In this document: in pieces, positions 10,310-25,711 of the stretch | How positions within the stretch are numbered: the first letter of the stretch is position 1 | Layout of the letters: every line of letters starts with the position of its first letter | NCBI GenBank assembly: GCA_000827265.1 | Contig: KN834770.1 | Location: 15,974 to 79,973 of the forward strand | DNA length: 64,000 nt | Source of the DNA: Collybiopsis luxurians FD-317 M1 | Taxonomy: Eukaryota; Basidiomycota; Agaricomycetes; Agaricales; Omphalotaceae | Direction of reading: 5' to 3' | Made by a program: the position numbers and the translations under genes | The notes under the pieces: generated by a model | What the model was told of the DNA's origin: nothing | The model's input: only the letters and a program-made list of their open reading frames with translations | Database searches by the model: none

Positions 10310-12435
10310 ATGGGCAAGAAGCCAAAATTCTCCACATTGGAAGACCTCAATTTAGACAACATCATTCTCACCAGCTATTTACAGTCAGATGTCATGCTTT
10401 TATCTTCTTTGCTCAATGGTGAAATAATCAACGCTCTACTTCAACCTTACAATAAAGCAGACAACAAACTCAACCTTCTATTCTTCATTTCTACCATTCT
10501 CACTATCAGCAATGATGCATCCCCTGTTGTGCACACTGTTCATGCCATTTCTGGCCAAATCAATCAGAATGCAATCAAATGTTTGGTCTGTGCAGAAAAT
10601 ACAGGATGTACAAACATCAGGGCATCAGTGTCTCTGTATCAGAAACCAGAGCTAGGATGTTTGAAAGAGATTGAGGATGTCACAAACCCCAAAGCTGGAA
10701 AGAAACTGCTAGAAAAATGGGACAAGGACAATTTGATAGGATCTAAGTGAGTTATATACTAAAAAGCTAGGTCAATTGCTGATGTGAAGTGAAAGTGTTC
10801 AATGCAATTACATGCTCAACCAGTATTTTTGTGATATCTTCCAAGTCCTCTCTTTCCTTTGAACTGTTTGACAGAACAATGACAATACTCCTTATTGGTC
10901 ATTTCTCTATCTGGTACACCATTGTGCATTTCAAAAAATGGCTTGGCAATTGGGGGAATTTCTTACACATTTCAGAAAATCACCTTTCCTTGTGATCAAA
11001 GAGGCAGTTTTAAAGCCTGTTGCTCCTATCGAATCCAGTCAAAAATTCCCAATCGATTTTTTATTTAGTGAGTTCACAATGCTCCAGATCAACAAATTCC
11101 CTTTCTTTGATGAGGTCCCAACCAAGGAGGACAAGATGAAGATCTTTAGGCTCAAATTGGTTGTTGATTCATATAATCTTGTAAAGTGGATCAATGCTTT
11201 TGAATGCCTCTTTAGAGTTCTATTGACAGCATACCCATATGTCTTCAATAACAAAAGGGAAATGCCAATACCATTTCTCTTCAATGTCTGGATAGGCATG
11301 GTTTGCCTTTAATGCCTTGTCAAGTTGAAACCAATCTTCAAATACATACTAACTGTTCCTGGAGTGGGCCCTGCAATCAGTATGTATTTTCTAGATAATC
11401 ACCTGCAAACACTCACAGCATTTGCAGAATGTGCCACAATGTCTTCAACATCTTCCACAGCTGAAGACATGTTCATTTAGAACTTTAAGTTTTCTTCTAC
11501 CCCTGTCAAACAAATGTGTCAGGGTAAAGCAGCTAGTCAGTCTCCAACTTCTCCAAGCAGCATCAATCCATCTCTGCAACTGAGTGAATGTCCTATTAAA
11601 GAGGAGGATGATCAAGAAGAAGATGAGAATGAAGAAGAAAATGATTTAGTGGCAGATGCCACTGTTAACAGTGAGTTCAATCATGCTTCATGCACAATTA
11701 GCTGATTTTAATTTTTCTAATTTCTAGTCAGAACTGATTCCACTGCCACCTGCATGCTCCAGAGCATGTACACTATCACAGCATGGCTTGTCTCCACTGA
11801 TGCACTTGCCACCCAGGTTCAGACTCTGATTGGCAAGAAGCTTAAAGTCAACATAATCAAAGTTCCTCCACCCAGTCCAGCTAAATACAATGACATTTTT
11901 AAAGCTAATCTCAGCAAACTCTTCCCTAACCTCAAGCTGCTTTCTTCAGACAAGAAAAACTTTGGAAAAATGATCAAGCATTGCAACAAGGTCAAAATTC
12001 ATTGTGAGGCCTCTGTGATGGTATGGTCACCTGAGAACCTTGATGTAAGTACCCATCTGATGATTCCCAAGGCCCAATTTCATGTCCAATTAGGTCATAG
12101 GCCTAACCATAGCCATTGCTGTCAGCAAGAAATGTTGCTTTCTTTACTGGCTTCTTCATCAAATCTTCAATCATAGAAAAGACATTCACTTTAGTCTACC
12201 AGGCACACACAATCAAGTTTTTACTTGGATCCCACTACCCCAGATCACAGATGATATTTTGCTAGAGCTACACACTGCGTTACTCCTTATTCTGCAGAAT
12301 GTCAACTCCAATCACTCCAGGAAAAGTTCAGGTGCATCCACCACTATGCAAACCTTTAACAAACCACAGGACCAGGTTGCGGAGGATGTGATGGCCTTCA
12401 GAGAGCAGCTCAAGAAGATCAGGAAGGCAGAGTAA
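10310..12435 (+). CDS. Putative OTT_1508-like deaminase-fold protein, probably degenerate
   Basis: The 3' exons are well supported. An exon with an acidic stretch (about 11481-11670) splices over a 57-nt intron (11671-11727). The next exon ends SPENLD at the GTAAGT donor near 12044, and after a 49-nt intron the last exon ends at the TAA at 12433-12435. The joined product has IHCEASVMVW, AVSKKCC and PGTHNQVFTWIPLP, resembling the HxE, SKxxCxxC and GxHxxV(Y/F) signatures of fungal OTT_1508-type deaminases. The second cysteine of the SKxxCxxC motif is replaced by tyrosine here. Upstream open frames (10310-10750, 10938-11312) are likely 5' exons but do not join cleanly, so the gene may be decayed. 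The family call is from memory of motifs only. Confidence 0.5.
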
Positions 12436-12624
12436 TGCTAATGGACATTTATTAGTTATGTATCTGCTCAAATTATCATAATGTAATTCAAGCATACTTG
12501 TAATTCATGTACTATGGTGTAATTTGGGCATTGTCACTGAGGTACTGCATTTTTTGAATGTGCCAAGGTATCATGTGGGTTTGTTTTTGCACTTTTGAAG
12601 TTCAATATTTTTGTACAGCTATAC

Positions 12625-12642
12625 TAGTAGTAGTAGTAGTAG
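12625..12642. repeat. (TAG)6 microsatellite
   Basis: Six uninterrupted TAG triplets follow the 3' end of the deaminase-like gene. Confidence 0.95.
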
Positions 12643-14966
12643 TTGCTGAATGAGTAGCATGATATTACATTTTTTACTTATGTGATCCTATCTCAGTACT
12701 GGTAGCCTCCCTCTGAAGCCTACTTTTTTCCCACTGATATTATTGGATTATTATTAGGTATTCACAAGGTATGATTGGATATATCTATCTATGGAACACT
12801 TTCTTGTAGTTGTACTATACTTATATTTATGTTCCCTTGCTATCTCACACTGTTCTATCTTTAGTAGTAGTGTACTTATATCTTGTCTCACCATCACATC
12901 TCAGTTCTCATAGTTCCTATCACATATACCCATTCTCATGTACTAGTTCTCATGATACTTAGTTACATGTTCTCATCTATGTTTTATCCAACCAATGGTT
13001 GACTACATATAACATTGTGTACTTGTATATAAAGCCACCTACATACACGAACAATCTAGTGGCACTTTTTCCCCCCTTTGATCTGTGTGATCATTTCAGT
13101 GCTGTGTGCACTGTCCACTATTCTTCTAACTAGTGTCCATAACCTCTAATAGATATAATATATACTGCGAAGTTCAATTTAATACTATAAGTTGAATTTT
13201 GAGTTTAGCTGGCTGAATATACCAAGTTAAGTGCATGAAAAATTGAATAAGAAATTTTATGGAGTTCAGATACCTCCCTGATAGCCCTCAGAATGAATTT
13301 TTATTTTCTTACACAATCTGACATTGAAATCAACATATGACTTTCTCAGGCTTTATTGAGGGATGTCCAGGGCCCATCCAGGAATTCTCAGGATTCTCAG
13401 GAAAAAGCCCACTTCCTGGGAATCCTTGGAAGCCCAAGCAGCCCAGAATCTTTAAAGCAGTCCAGGATTTGGTAATTTTCCTAGGCTTCATCAGGATCCC
13501 TCCAGGTTCCTTGGCTTTAAGTGCATTTCCAGATGTTCATCCTCACTCTCCTCATTCCTACCTCACTCCTCACCCTGATCCTGCCCTATTCTCTCCTTAC
13601 CCTTCAAACCATGCTCCATCTCTTGCTCCTGTTTCCCCTGCTCCATCTGAAAAAAAGGCTTACAGCCTAAGCAACAATGAATCACACTCAAAATGCCTCA
13701 GCCTGTCTAGGACATCTGATCATCCTTGGGAACACAAGCTCTCTCAGAAGGCCAAAGGATGCCCCCCTAATCCTATGCAAGCTAATATATCCTGAGAATT
13801 TCTGAATTACACTGAGTAAATCTCAGAGGCTCACTGAAAGATCCTGAGAATTCCTGAGAGTCTCTGAGGCATCTTAAGATTTAGCCAAGATCCTGGGAAA
13901 TCTCAGAGCATCTATTTTTGCCTGAGCAAAGAGTAGTTTTTCAGATGCAAAGTTGTTAGTAGCTCTCAGAAGGAGAGAAGTTACATACACTATCTTTAGC
14001 TTCACCCTCATCCTGCATGTTCTCCTCTAGGCTCTCCATTTTATTTTCTTCAGGCTCTATAGGGTCCTCACCTATCATTAAACTAGGTGAATCACAGAGG
14101 TGAGACATGTGCAGCAAAACTTACCATCTTTTAGGTGAAAATCTTGAAGAAATTCTTGCTTGGCAGCATTCAATTGAGGATTTCCAACCATTGAGTCTAG
14201 ACATAAGCAGTACTCAGTACATAAGTCTGAGAAGATGCAAAGTATCACTGTCTAAGGTAGTAGAATCCAATATCCATATTTATTTGACCCACCACCAGCT
14301 ACTGCACTATAGTGTTGACATTAACTAAAATTCAGGTGCAGGCTCCAGCCTATATTGAACTTTTTCAAACTGAGCTCTATGAACAAATGATGTTGGTAAT
14401 TTTGGTGTTCATGTGATTCAATATTGAGCAGGACTGCTTGCCCTGAGGTTGTCCCTCCTCAAAGTTATGACTATGAGGCTCTCAATACCTTTGCACTACA
14501 ACCAAAAGATAGATCAGGTACAGAGCAGGGCAAAGCTGATGAAAGGTAAGTGATGATGCCACCAGTGGTGGCAGCAAGGCCAAAGTGGACCACAAGTCTG
14601 AAGCTGACAAAGAGGAGACTGGCAATTCTGATGCTGAAAACCAGGCTGGCAATCATTGTGATGGATCATTGTAGTTTGTTATTGCTATTCTCAACATATG
14701 TCTATATTTTGATTTTATGATTTGCTATGTATATATCCATCATACCAAATTGCTGCAGCTTTAGCATGAATAAAGCTTATAATTTCTGAGCTGGTAAGCT
14801 CATTGAATGTAACAGGGGAAAGTTTCAGTGTTTCCCTCAGAATTCAGGTCTGATCAGAAATTTTTGAGGTCTAAGCTGCAATTCTTAGTGTCTAACCAGG
14901 GATCTCGGAAAATACCCAGGGCTAATACAATGTTAATGAAGTAATTTCAAGGTCATTGTACAGTGC

Positions 14967-15114
14967 TTTCAGGTAACACTGTGCATTTCCATGACCACCT
15001 CATGTGGAAAGCAAGTAGATAGCATATTTGATAAAGCAATCTTGAGGTTCTTTCAAGTAACATTGTGCATTTCTATGACCAACCCATGGAGAAATCAAGC
15101 AGATAGCATATAAT
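14967..15114. repeat. Diverged two-copy tandem repeat, period about 83 bp
   Basis: The unit beginning TTCAGGTAACACTGTGCATT at 14968 recurs as TTCAAGTAACATTGTGCATT at 15052. Both copies continue into similar ...ATGACCA... and ...AGCA/CAGTAGATAGCATAT-like sequence. Divergence between the copies suggests an old duplication. Confidence 0.75.
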
Positions 15115-15938
15115 ATGAGTGCTCAATTTGGAACAATGAGGCATTGCATTCACACTTCCAACCCATGTTTGTATAATTCCATACAATGACAATCTATCCT
15201 CAATCTTATTAAAACACTCAATGGAAAATCTTGGGAATGCTGAATATCTCCCACATCATCTTTGGATTTCATCATCTAAGTTTGAGAGTAGCATTTTTGT
15301 CCTGCGAATATTCCAGGCATGAATAGTTAAAGTCCAAAACAACTAACAGCTAACCAAGTTTCCTAAAAATATCTCAATCCTCATTCATTTAATTTCAATT
15401 CCTACAGGATTTGGGGGGTGTCCCTCAGCATCTTGAAGGAGCCTGTGGAGCCAGGGCAACCTTGGTAGCCCAGACATACTGAGAATCCTCAAGTTGAATC
15501 TGTAACAGCCTATGAGAGCCTAGGCTTTAGGCATCTTTCCAGATGTCAGCAGGCCCTGTTCAGACATCATAAAGTCCAGAAGTTATCCACTTAATTTAGC
15601 CTGACTTTTTCCAATGTCACACTCAATTGAATGAACAAGAATGACAATTTCTATCTGTCTATGATCTGAGCATTTTCAGCAATTCACAGTAATAGAATTC
15701 AACTGTCTCTGGCTTGCAGCCAAAATAGTAAACATCAGAAACTTTTCATTTACAGTTTAAGTAGCCAGATTTTATTATACTAATCTAATTGTTCCTTGTC
15801 TAAACACAACTCAATTCCAACATGGCACACAGTTCCAGCCTTGCCCAAATTCCTGTGAATATAACAGAATCAAAACCGCTCTCAAAGATATATCCCATTT
15901 GTGCCAAACCACCTGCAACCTGCTCCATTTCAATCTCA

Positions 15939-20528
<4,590 letters not shown>

Positions 20529-20563
20529 TTCGTGACTTGTACATAGGAATTAATGGCATTATC

Positions 20564-21782
20564 TCACTCTTCCATGGCATTTCCGTTTCCCTTATCTTTC
20601 TCCGACGTACGTTGCTCCAACCCGATACTTCCTTTTGCTCTCCATATCCTCCCTCCACTGGTGGTCGTGGCTTTCCACAATCGAACGAACCCATCAGAGC
20701 CTGTTGATGAGAGAATGGTGCTGCAAGAAATGAGTATTAGAGTAAGAACCAGACGCTCACACTCACCCAGTAACATTCCATTCTACCTTACCCACTTGTC
20801 CCGCACCTCCTGCTGCAGTTTTGTGATCGTCAAAGTCGGCCACAAGGGTCGATTCCCACTTTGCATCGGCTTCATCCCCCTCATCGTCTTCATCTGGTAT
20901 TGGAGCGGTGACTTTCCAAATTCTAACATGGCCATCTCTTCCTCCGGTAGCAACAAGATGATATGACCTTCCACATCCAGGAGCCCATGATACGCTCGAG
21001 ATCGCACTTGAATTTGAGGGGCCAAGCTGTAGAACCATTTGAGGAGATTGGGAAGGAGAGAGGCGGAAAATCTACATGTAATGAGGATGAGATAAGTAAT
21101 GTGATGCAGATATACGCACCTTGGCCACCCCCGACGGACCACTTGTGCAAGCCAATAGAGCGCCCCACCACCTTTCTTTACACCAGCTAATACACCAGCC
21201 TCCATCTGCTTCTCGCGTACCCGCTGGTTGATTTTGCTTTGGGGCAGGACTAGCGATGGCAACAGCAGCACCTTCCTCATTGTTGGCTGTTTGCTGCAGT
21301 GGATTGACTTCGAGCCTCTCTGCCAACAACCAAGCATCCAGCTTGTTTTGTTCTAGACAATCGTAGACTCTGAGCCAGCCATCGGCAGAAACACAGGCGA
21401 GTCTCAACCCAAATGGATTGGGTGCGAATTCAAGCTGCCTGACGCTGGCCCTGGCATCCACGAGTGCAGCTTTTTCTTCCCATCCACCACCACCTTGCAC
21501 AGACCTCTCCCAGATTTTGACTGTTCCCTCAAATCCAGCACTGGCAATTACATCTCCAAACTCTGGATGAGCCCAGGCGACACAGGCGACGGGAGCATCG
21601 TGAGCTTTCCATTCATCTTTGAGGGACCAACCTTGAGCATCGTCGAGAGCCCAGACGCATACTCTCTGATCCAGGCTGCAGGTAGCAAGCCTTTGACCGT
21701 AATAGTCGTAGGCAGCGCAGGTGACGAGATCTCTGTGGGCGTTGTTCAAAAGACCTGTTTGAATCATGGAAGTTGAAGTCAT
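20564..21782 (-). CDS. SEH1: Nucleoporin Seh1 (WD40 propeller, Nup84/Nup107 and SEA complexes)
   Basis: Three exons encode a WD-repeat protein with NNAHRDLVTCAAYDYYGQRL, the repeats ATCSLDQRVCVW and ASAGFEGTVKIWE, and the family hallmarks VDARASVRQLEFAPNPFGL and LACVSADGWLRVYD. Exon 2 carries GRSYHLVATGGRDGHVRIW and the FDDH...VGKVEWNVTG segment. The last exon gives SSTGSDGFVRLWKA. This order and wording are those of Seh1 rather than the related Sec13. Start is ATG at 21782; a second in-frame ATG at 21767 is an alternative. The start codon lies only 8 bp from that of the divergent gene on the plus strand. About 370 residues are predicted. Confidence 0.9.
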
Positions 21783-21790
21783 GTGACTTG

Positions 21791-24700
21791 ATGCTTTTGG
21801 CCTTTTCCCGACGCCTTCACACCGTCACTGTTCCCGCCCCCGTCGCCCTCGTCGACCTCGTGCGCTCGCAGCAGTATGAAAAGGCTTACAAGCTACTCAG
21901 ATCTCTGGATCTCACCGATATACCCCATTCTCGTATATACGAATCAGCGGCTCTTTACGCGTCCCAGTCCGATACTACCGCCATGACCATGTATCTGTCC
22001 CTCTACCCTGAAAACGATGATCCTCCAACTAAATTTGTGGATCATCTACTGGGAAACTCTCGGATACACGCTTTGCATCAGTCTGGCTTGATTCTGGCCA
22101 ACAAGGGGTATGAAATTCGCCAGCCGTATTCCCTTGCCTTACATTTCTTCTTTCCAGCTATACCTCCCTCGTTAGATCAAGAATTCTTCCTCTTCTTTCA
22201 GGTCACCAAGCCCTTGAAATCCAATGGGCCCTTCAGCCATCAAAACTACCAGAGGTCGCAGACGACGATGCTTTTGAATCTTCCGAAGAATATTTACCCA
22301 TGTACTCTTCTTCCACTCACCTATCGACCGACACCTTTACCCCTTCCGTCTCCGCTCTGCATTCCCTGCTTTCGCATTTAGACTCTCCTCATTCTTACTC
22401 CTCTGCTCGTCGGCTCCTCCTGGACCTCGTCGCTTTGGGTGTTCCAATCCCTCCAAACCCAATTTTCGAACGTCCAGCTGCCTACGCCCTGTCCACATCC
22501 CTGGGCCTTTCCGAAGACACTACCCGTCTCTCCGAATTTGCCCTCTGGTTCACCCATTATCCCCCACGTCACCTCAACTCTACCTCACGTCCCTCCTTTC
22601 CTCTCCTTCGTCCCCATCTTCACTCCTCCATCAGTACCTCTCTCCCCTTCTATATATCCTTTGCTCTCCTCTTATCTCAAAAAGGTTACTTTTCTTTCCC
22701 AGCAACACACTTACTTCCAGCTATATTCCGCTTCTCTCCCCCGTCCGACTCTTTGGATTTTAGTAGCCAATATGAATCCAATATCCGCGCCTATTCTCCT
22801 CGTCGCTTAGAGATGGAATTGGGTCGAGCACGATCCCTTGCAATTCGCTTTTTGTGCGAAGCAGGACATCTGGATGCTGCGTTATCTTTATTACCTCCCG
22901 CCGACTCTAATTTGGCGCTTCGAATATCCATCCACACTTACATACTCCTTCTTTCTCGCTTAGTCACTTCTCAGCATCCCGAGAAAGGGACATACATCGG
23001 ATCCCTTCAATCTATCATCCTCACCCTCCGCTCCACCGAGCAGAGCCCTCCCTCCGATAATGCAACTCTACATGCCTTATTCCAAGCCGAACTAGACTCG
23101 ATGGCTAAATCTCCTACGGCGTCTAATTCCACGTCTCTCCCCCTATCTCTAACCCTCCGCTCGTTCTCCAAAGCCCTCCTGTCTCCTAATCCTTCCGACT
23201 TTCCCACATCACAAGACTTAGTCAGATTTTTCATCGCATATATCTCTTTGCGAGGTTCAGAATACCAGACAAATCATGGGTCACCAAGGTCCGGGACTGT
23301 AAAGAGGTAATGTATCTGCTCTCTTGACTGTTTTCATAGGTTCTAATTCCACTCTTCAGGCATTCAGCGCGGAACGCACTTACCCTTCTTCTGACCCATA
23401 CTCTCGCCTTCTCCCCCATACCTTACCGCGCCTTCTCCCATATCCTCTTTGCACACATGGTGCTACTATTTCGACTCGGAACATCTTCGTCTCTCATTAA
23501 TGCCTCATTCCCTTCCGCTAAAAACCCTGTTACCCAGGAATGGGAGGCGTACACTTCATACTCTCTATCCCCCTCCCCCGATATTTCTCTACGAACCCTC
23601 CTGCGCCTCTTTCACACCTTCTTCCACCTTCAAGGTGTTTCCCGCTCCCAGTTTCTAGAAGCTCTGCATTCCCCTGGCTCAGCGGGAGAAAATCCATTCG
23701 GCGACGACTCTTCTTTTGAGGAAGTGGTTGATCCCAGTGAGAGCGATTCTCTCAGAGAGCAGTTTTACTTTTCTACCCTGTCTTCCCTCCCTCAATTCAT
23801 ACGTTCAGCATCCAATAAGCCATCTCCTCTTCCCCTCTTATTCCCCACTCGCCTTCACCTCTCCCTCGTTTGGCAATCTCTCGCTTTCCTTGCCTCGACG
23901 CCTAGGAAACTAGGGCTACTCTTCAAGGAGTTAGTTAGATTTGCAAAACCTTCAGAACGCCCTTCAAACTCAATGGAAATCGAGTCGGGTTCTGAGGAGC
24001 TTGTCGAGGATAATCCGACGGAAGCAGAGGTAGCCCGTAGCCCGTATACCAAACTCACTGATTCTCTCCCGTCGTCCCTTCAAGACAGCGTTACCTCGGC
24101 CGATTACCCCACTCTCCAAACTCCCAGATCGTGGACCAGTCGAGGTCGTCGAATCAATCAACCGGAACAAGCAACGCCCAACTCTGAGTGGCCGCTACAC
24201 GCCCATGCCTCACCAATCATAGCTGAATGTTTTACTCCATTCATTGTCAAACTAATGAGGGCCTCTATGCTCTCCCCATCAGGTATAACTCACCCTTTTC
24301 TTTGTTTCTAGCTCTCGTTTTCACTTCTACTTGCACTTCAGATCCCTCTAATCTCGAATCCGACGCTTTTGCCAATGTCATTCCAACTTCCTTTTCGACA
24401 CCCACTCAAATCCTCCGAACCCTCCTCTCTCTCAATCTGTCACCTACAATATACCACTACACCGAGATGGCGAGATGGTGGGCCTGGAAAGGGGAAGAAG
24501 GAAGGGTGTGGATTATGTTGGGGAGACTGGAGGAGGCAGGTCTACAGTCCGCGGAAGCACGAAGAGAGAGCGATAAGCAGAGGGAGAAAGATAGGAAGCT
24601 TCTGCAAGATTTGACAAATACGGACGGATCCCCGAATGGTAAATCCTTTGAAAATAAGTTCATCTTTCCTCGCTGATTATCTCTTCTTCAGAGTCCGTGC

Positions 24701-25197
24701 CCTCACCTCCACCGCCCTTTCAATCCTCCTCTCCACCCCTTCCATCAAGCGATCTTCCCCTATACATATCCCTAATGCGTGCTTTTCTCTCTTCTCCTAA
24801 CTACCGGACCCCGAATGATAACCCAGCAGAGCCTCCGCCTCTGGTTGGATCGACACCGATGATATCTTCCCTTTTCCCTAGTTTTCCATTGGCCTCTGCA
24901 AACGCCGTCACTGAAGATTTTATCTTACCCTCCTCTCTCCTCAACCCAACCCACCCCGATCGGGGCACGCGGCGTCGTCTGCGCGCTCTGTCCCATCTAT
25001 GGCAGCGAATGGAAATCAAGTTTGGAAGGAAACACCTTTTGTGCGAGTTGGGATACTCGCGTCACGGGCCAGAAGATGCAGATGAGGCAAAGAAAACAGA
25101 ACCAAATGGGTACCTCCTTCAGGTCATTTCGGACTGGCGCACTCTAGCCGGTGTTGACTCTGAAGTGGACGTCATGTGGAAACCAGAAATAGACTAG
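21791..25197 (+). CDS. Large unrecognised protein, probably mitochondrial
   Basis: About 1,000 residues in several exons, with introns near 22.1-22.2, 23.3, 24.3 and 24.6-24.7 kb. The N-terminus MLLAFSRRLHTVTVPA looks like a mitochondrial presequence. The segment VALVDLVRSQQYEKAYKLLRSL and later alpha-helical blocks (ARRLLLDLVALGVPIPPN, RSLAIRFLCEAGHLDAALSL, YTEMARWWAWKGEEGRVWIM) look like PPR/TPR-type helical repeats. I cannot assign a family. Such basidiomycete proteins often act on organelle RNA, but here that is inference only. ATG 21791 is the first in-frame start, 8 bp from the divergent SEH1 start. The gene ends WKPEID at 25197, just before tRNA-Val. Confidence 0.7.
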
Positions 25198-25326
25198 CGA
25201 TGATAGAGCGAGCTTAAAATATAAACGGTAGACACGTTGAGGTAGAACTAGCACTTCATATAAACAGGCTGTCCTTGAACTTTGCGGTGCTGGCTATTAT
25301 ATTTATAAACGTATTTCTTACGTGTT

Positions 25327-25409
25327 GGTTCAATGGCGTAGTGGTTATCGCATCTGTCTTACACTGAGATTTGCACAGAAGGTCTCCGGTTCGATCCCGG
25401 GTTGAGCCA
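25327..25409 (+). tRNA. tRNA-Val (anticodon TAC), 10-nt intron
   Basis: Acceptor arms GGTTCAA and TTGAGCC pair with one G-T, and discriminator A follows. The D arm (GCG...CGC), anticodon stem TCTGT/ACAGA and T arm TCCGG-TTCGATC-CCGGG are all present. The anticodon loop CTTACAC forms once the 10 nt CTGAGATTTG after position 37 are removed, giving anticodon TAC. It lies in the same orientation as the upstream gene, 130 bp past its stop. Confidence 0.92.
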
Positions 25410-25711
25410 AGAAAGGTAGTATTTTTGAGTCTTTGTTTTATCATCCACTCCAACAAATGGGCCTTAGATATCTCTGTTACGCAGGCTCTGACTGAACACC
25501 TCGCAGAAGCAGCTGATAGAATATGCAGATGCTTTGCGTATGTGTCTGCAGGAAATAATATATTCAGCCGTGAAGGTCCTCCCTCGATTTAATTTGAGCG
25601 CTATCGCTCTCTTCAAAACGCGGTCTTTATGATTACTCCTCTTATATTCAGGTATTTGAGTACAATGTTCAGAACTGTGACCCATCACACGTATCAACAA
25701 AAGTATACCCT
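25410..25711. other. Intergenic, tRNA-Val to GMC oxidoreductase 3' end
   Basis: I see no gene in this stretch; it must hold the 3' UTR of the GMC gene. Confidence 0.6.

Larger units (their letters stand above)
12436..15938. other. Gene-poor stretch with repeats and possible LTR relics
   Basis: No gene is supported. The part around 12.7-13.15 kb is AT-rich with TATATAAAG at about 13028 and could be an old LTR, but no matching ends were found. Segments near 13.34-13.5, 13.79-13.92, 14.82-14.93 and 15.4-15.57 kb share CTCAGG / CCTGGGAA-rich wording, suggesting fragments of one dispersed repeat. Open frames at 13337-13795 and 14107-14328 lack gene support. Confidence 0.45.

Noticed and set aside
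12700..13160. Solo LTR with TATATAAAG
   Set aside because: No TG...CA ends or flanking duplication could be placed.
13337..13795. 152-codon plus-strand frame
   Set aside because: Composed of CTCAGG/CCTGGG-type repeat words and Pro/Ser-rich sequence; no gene support.
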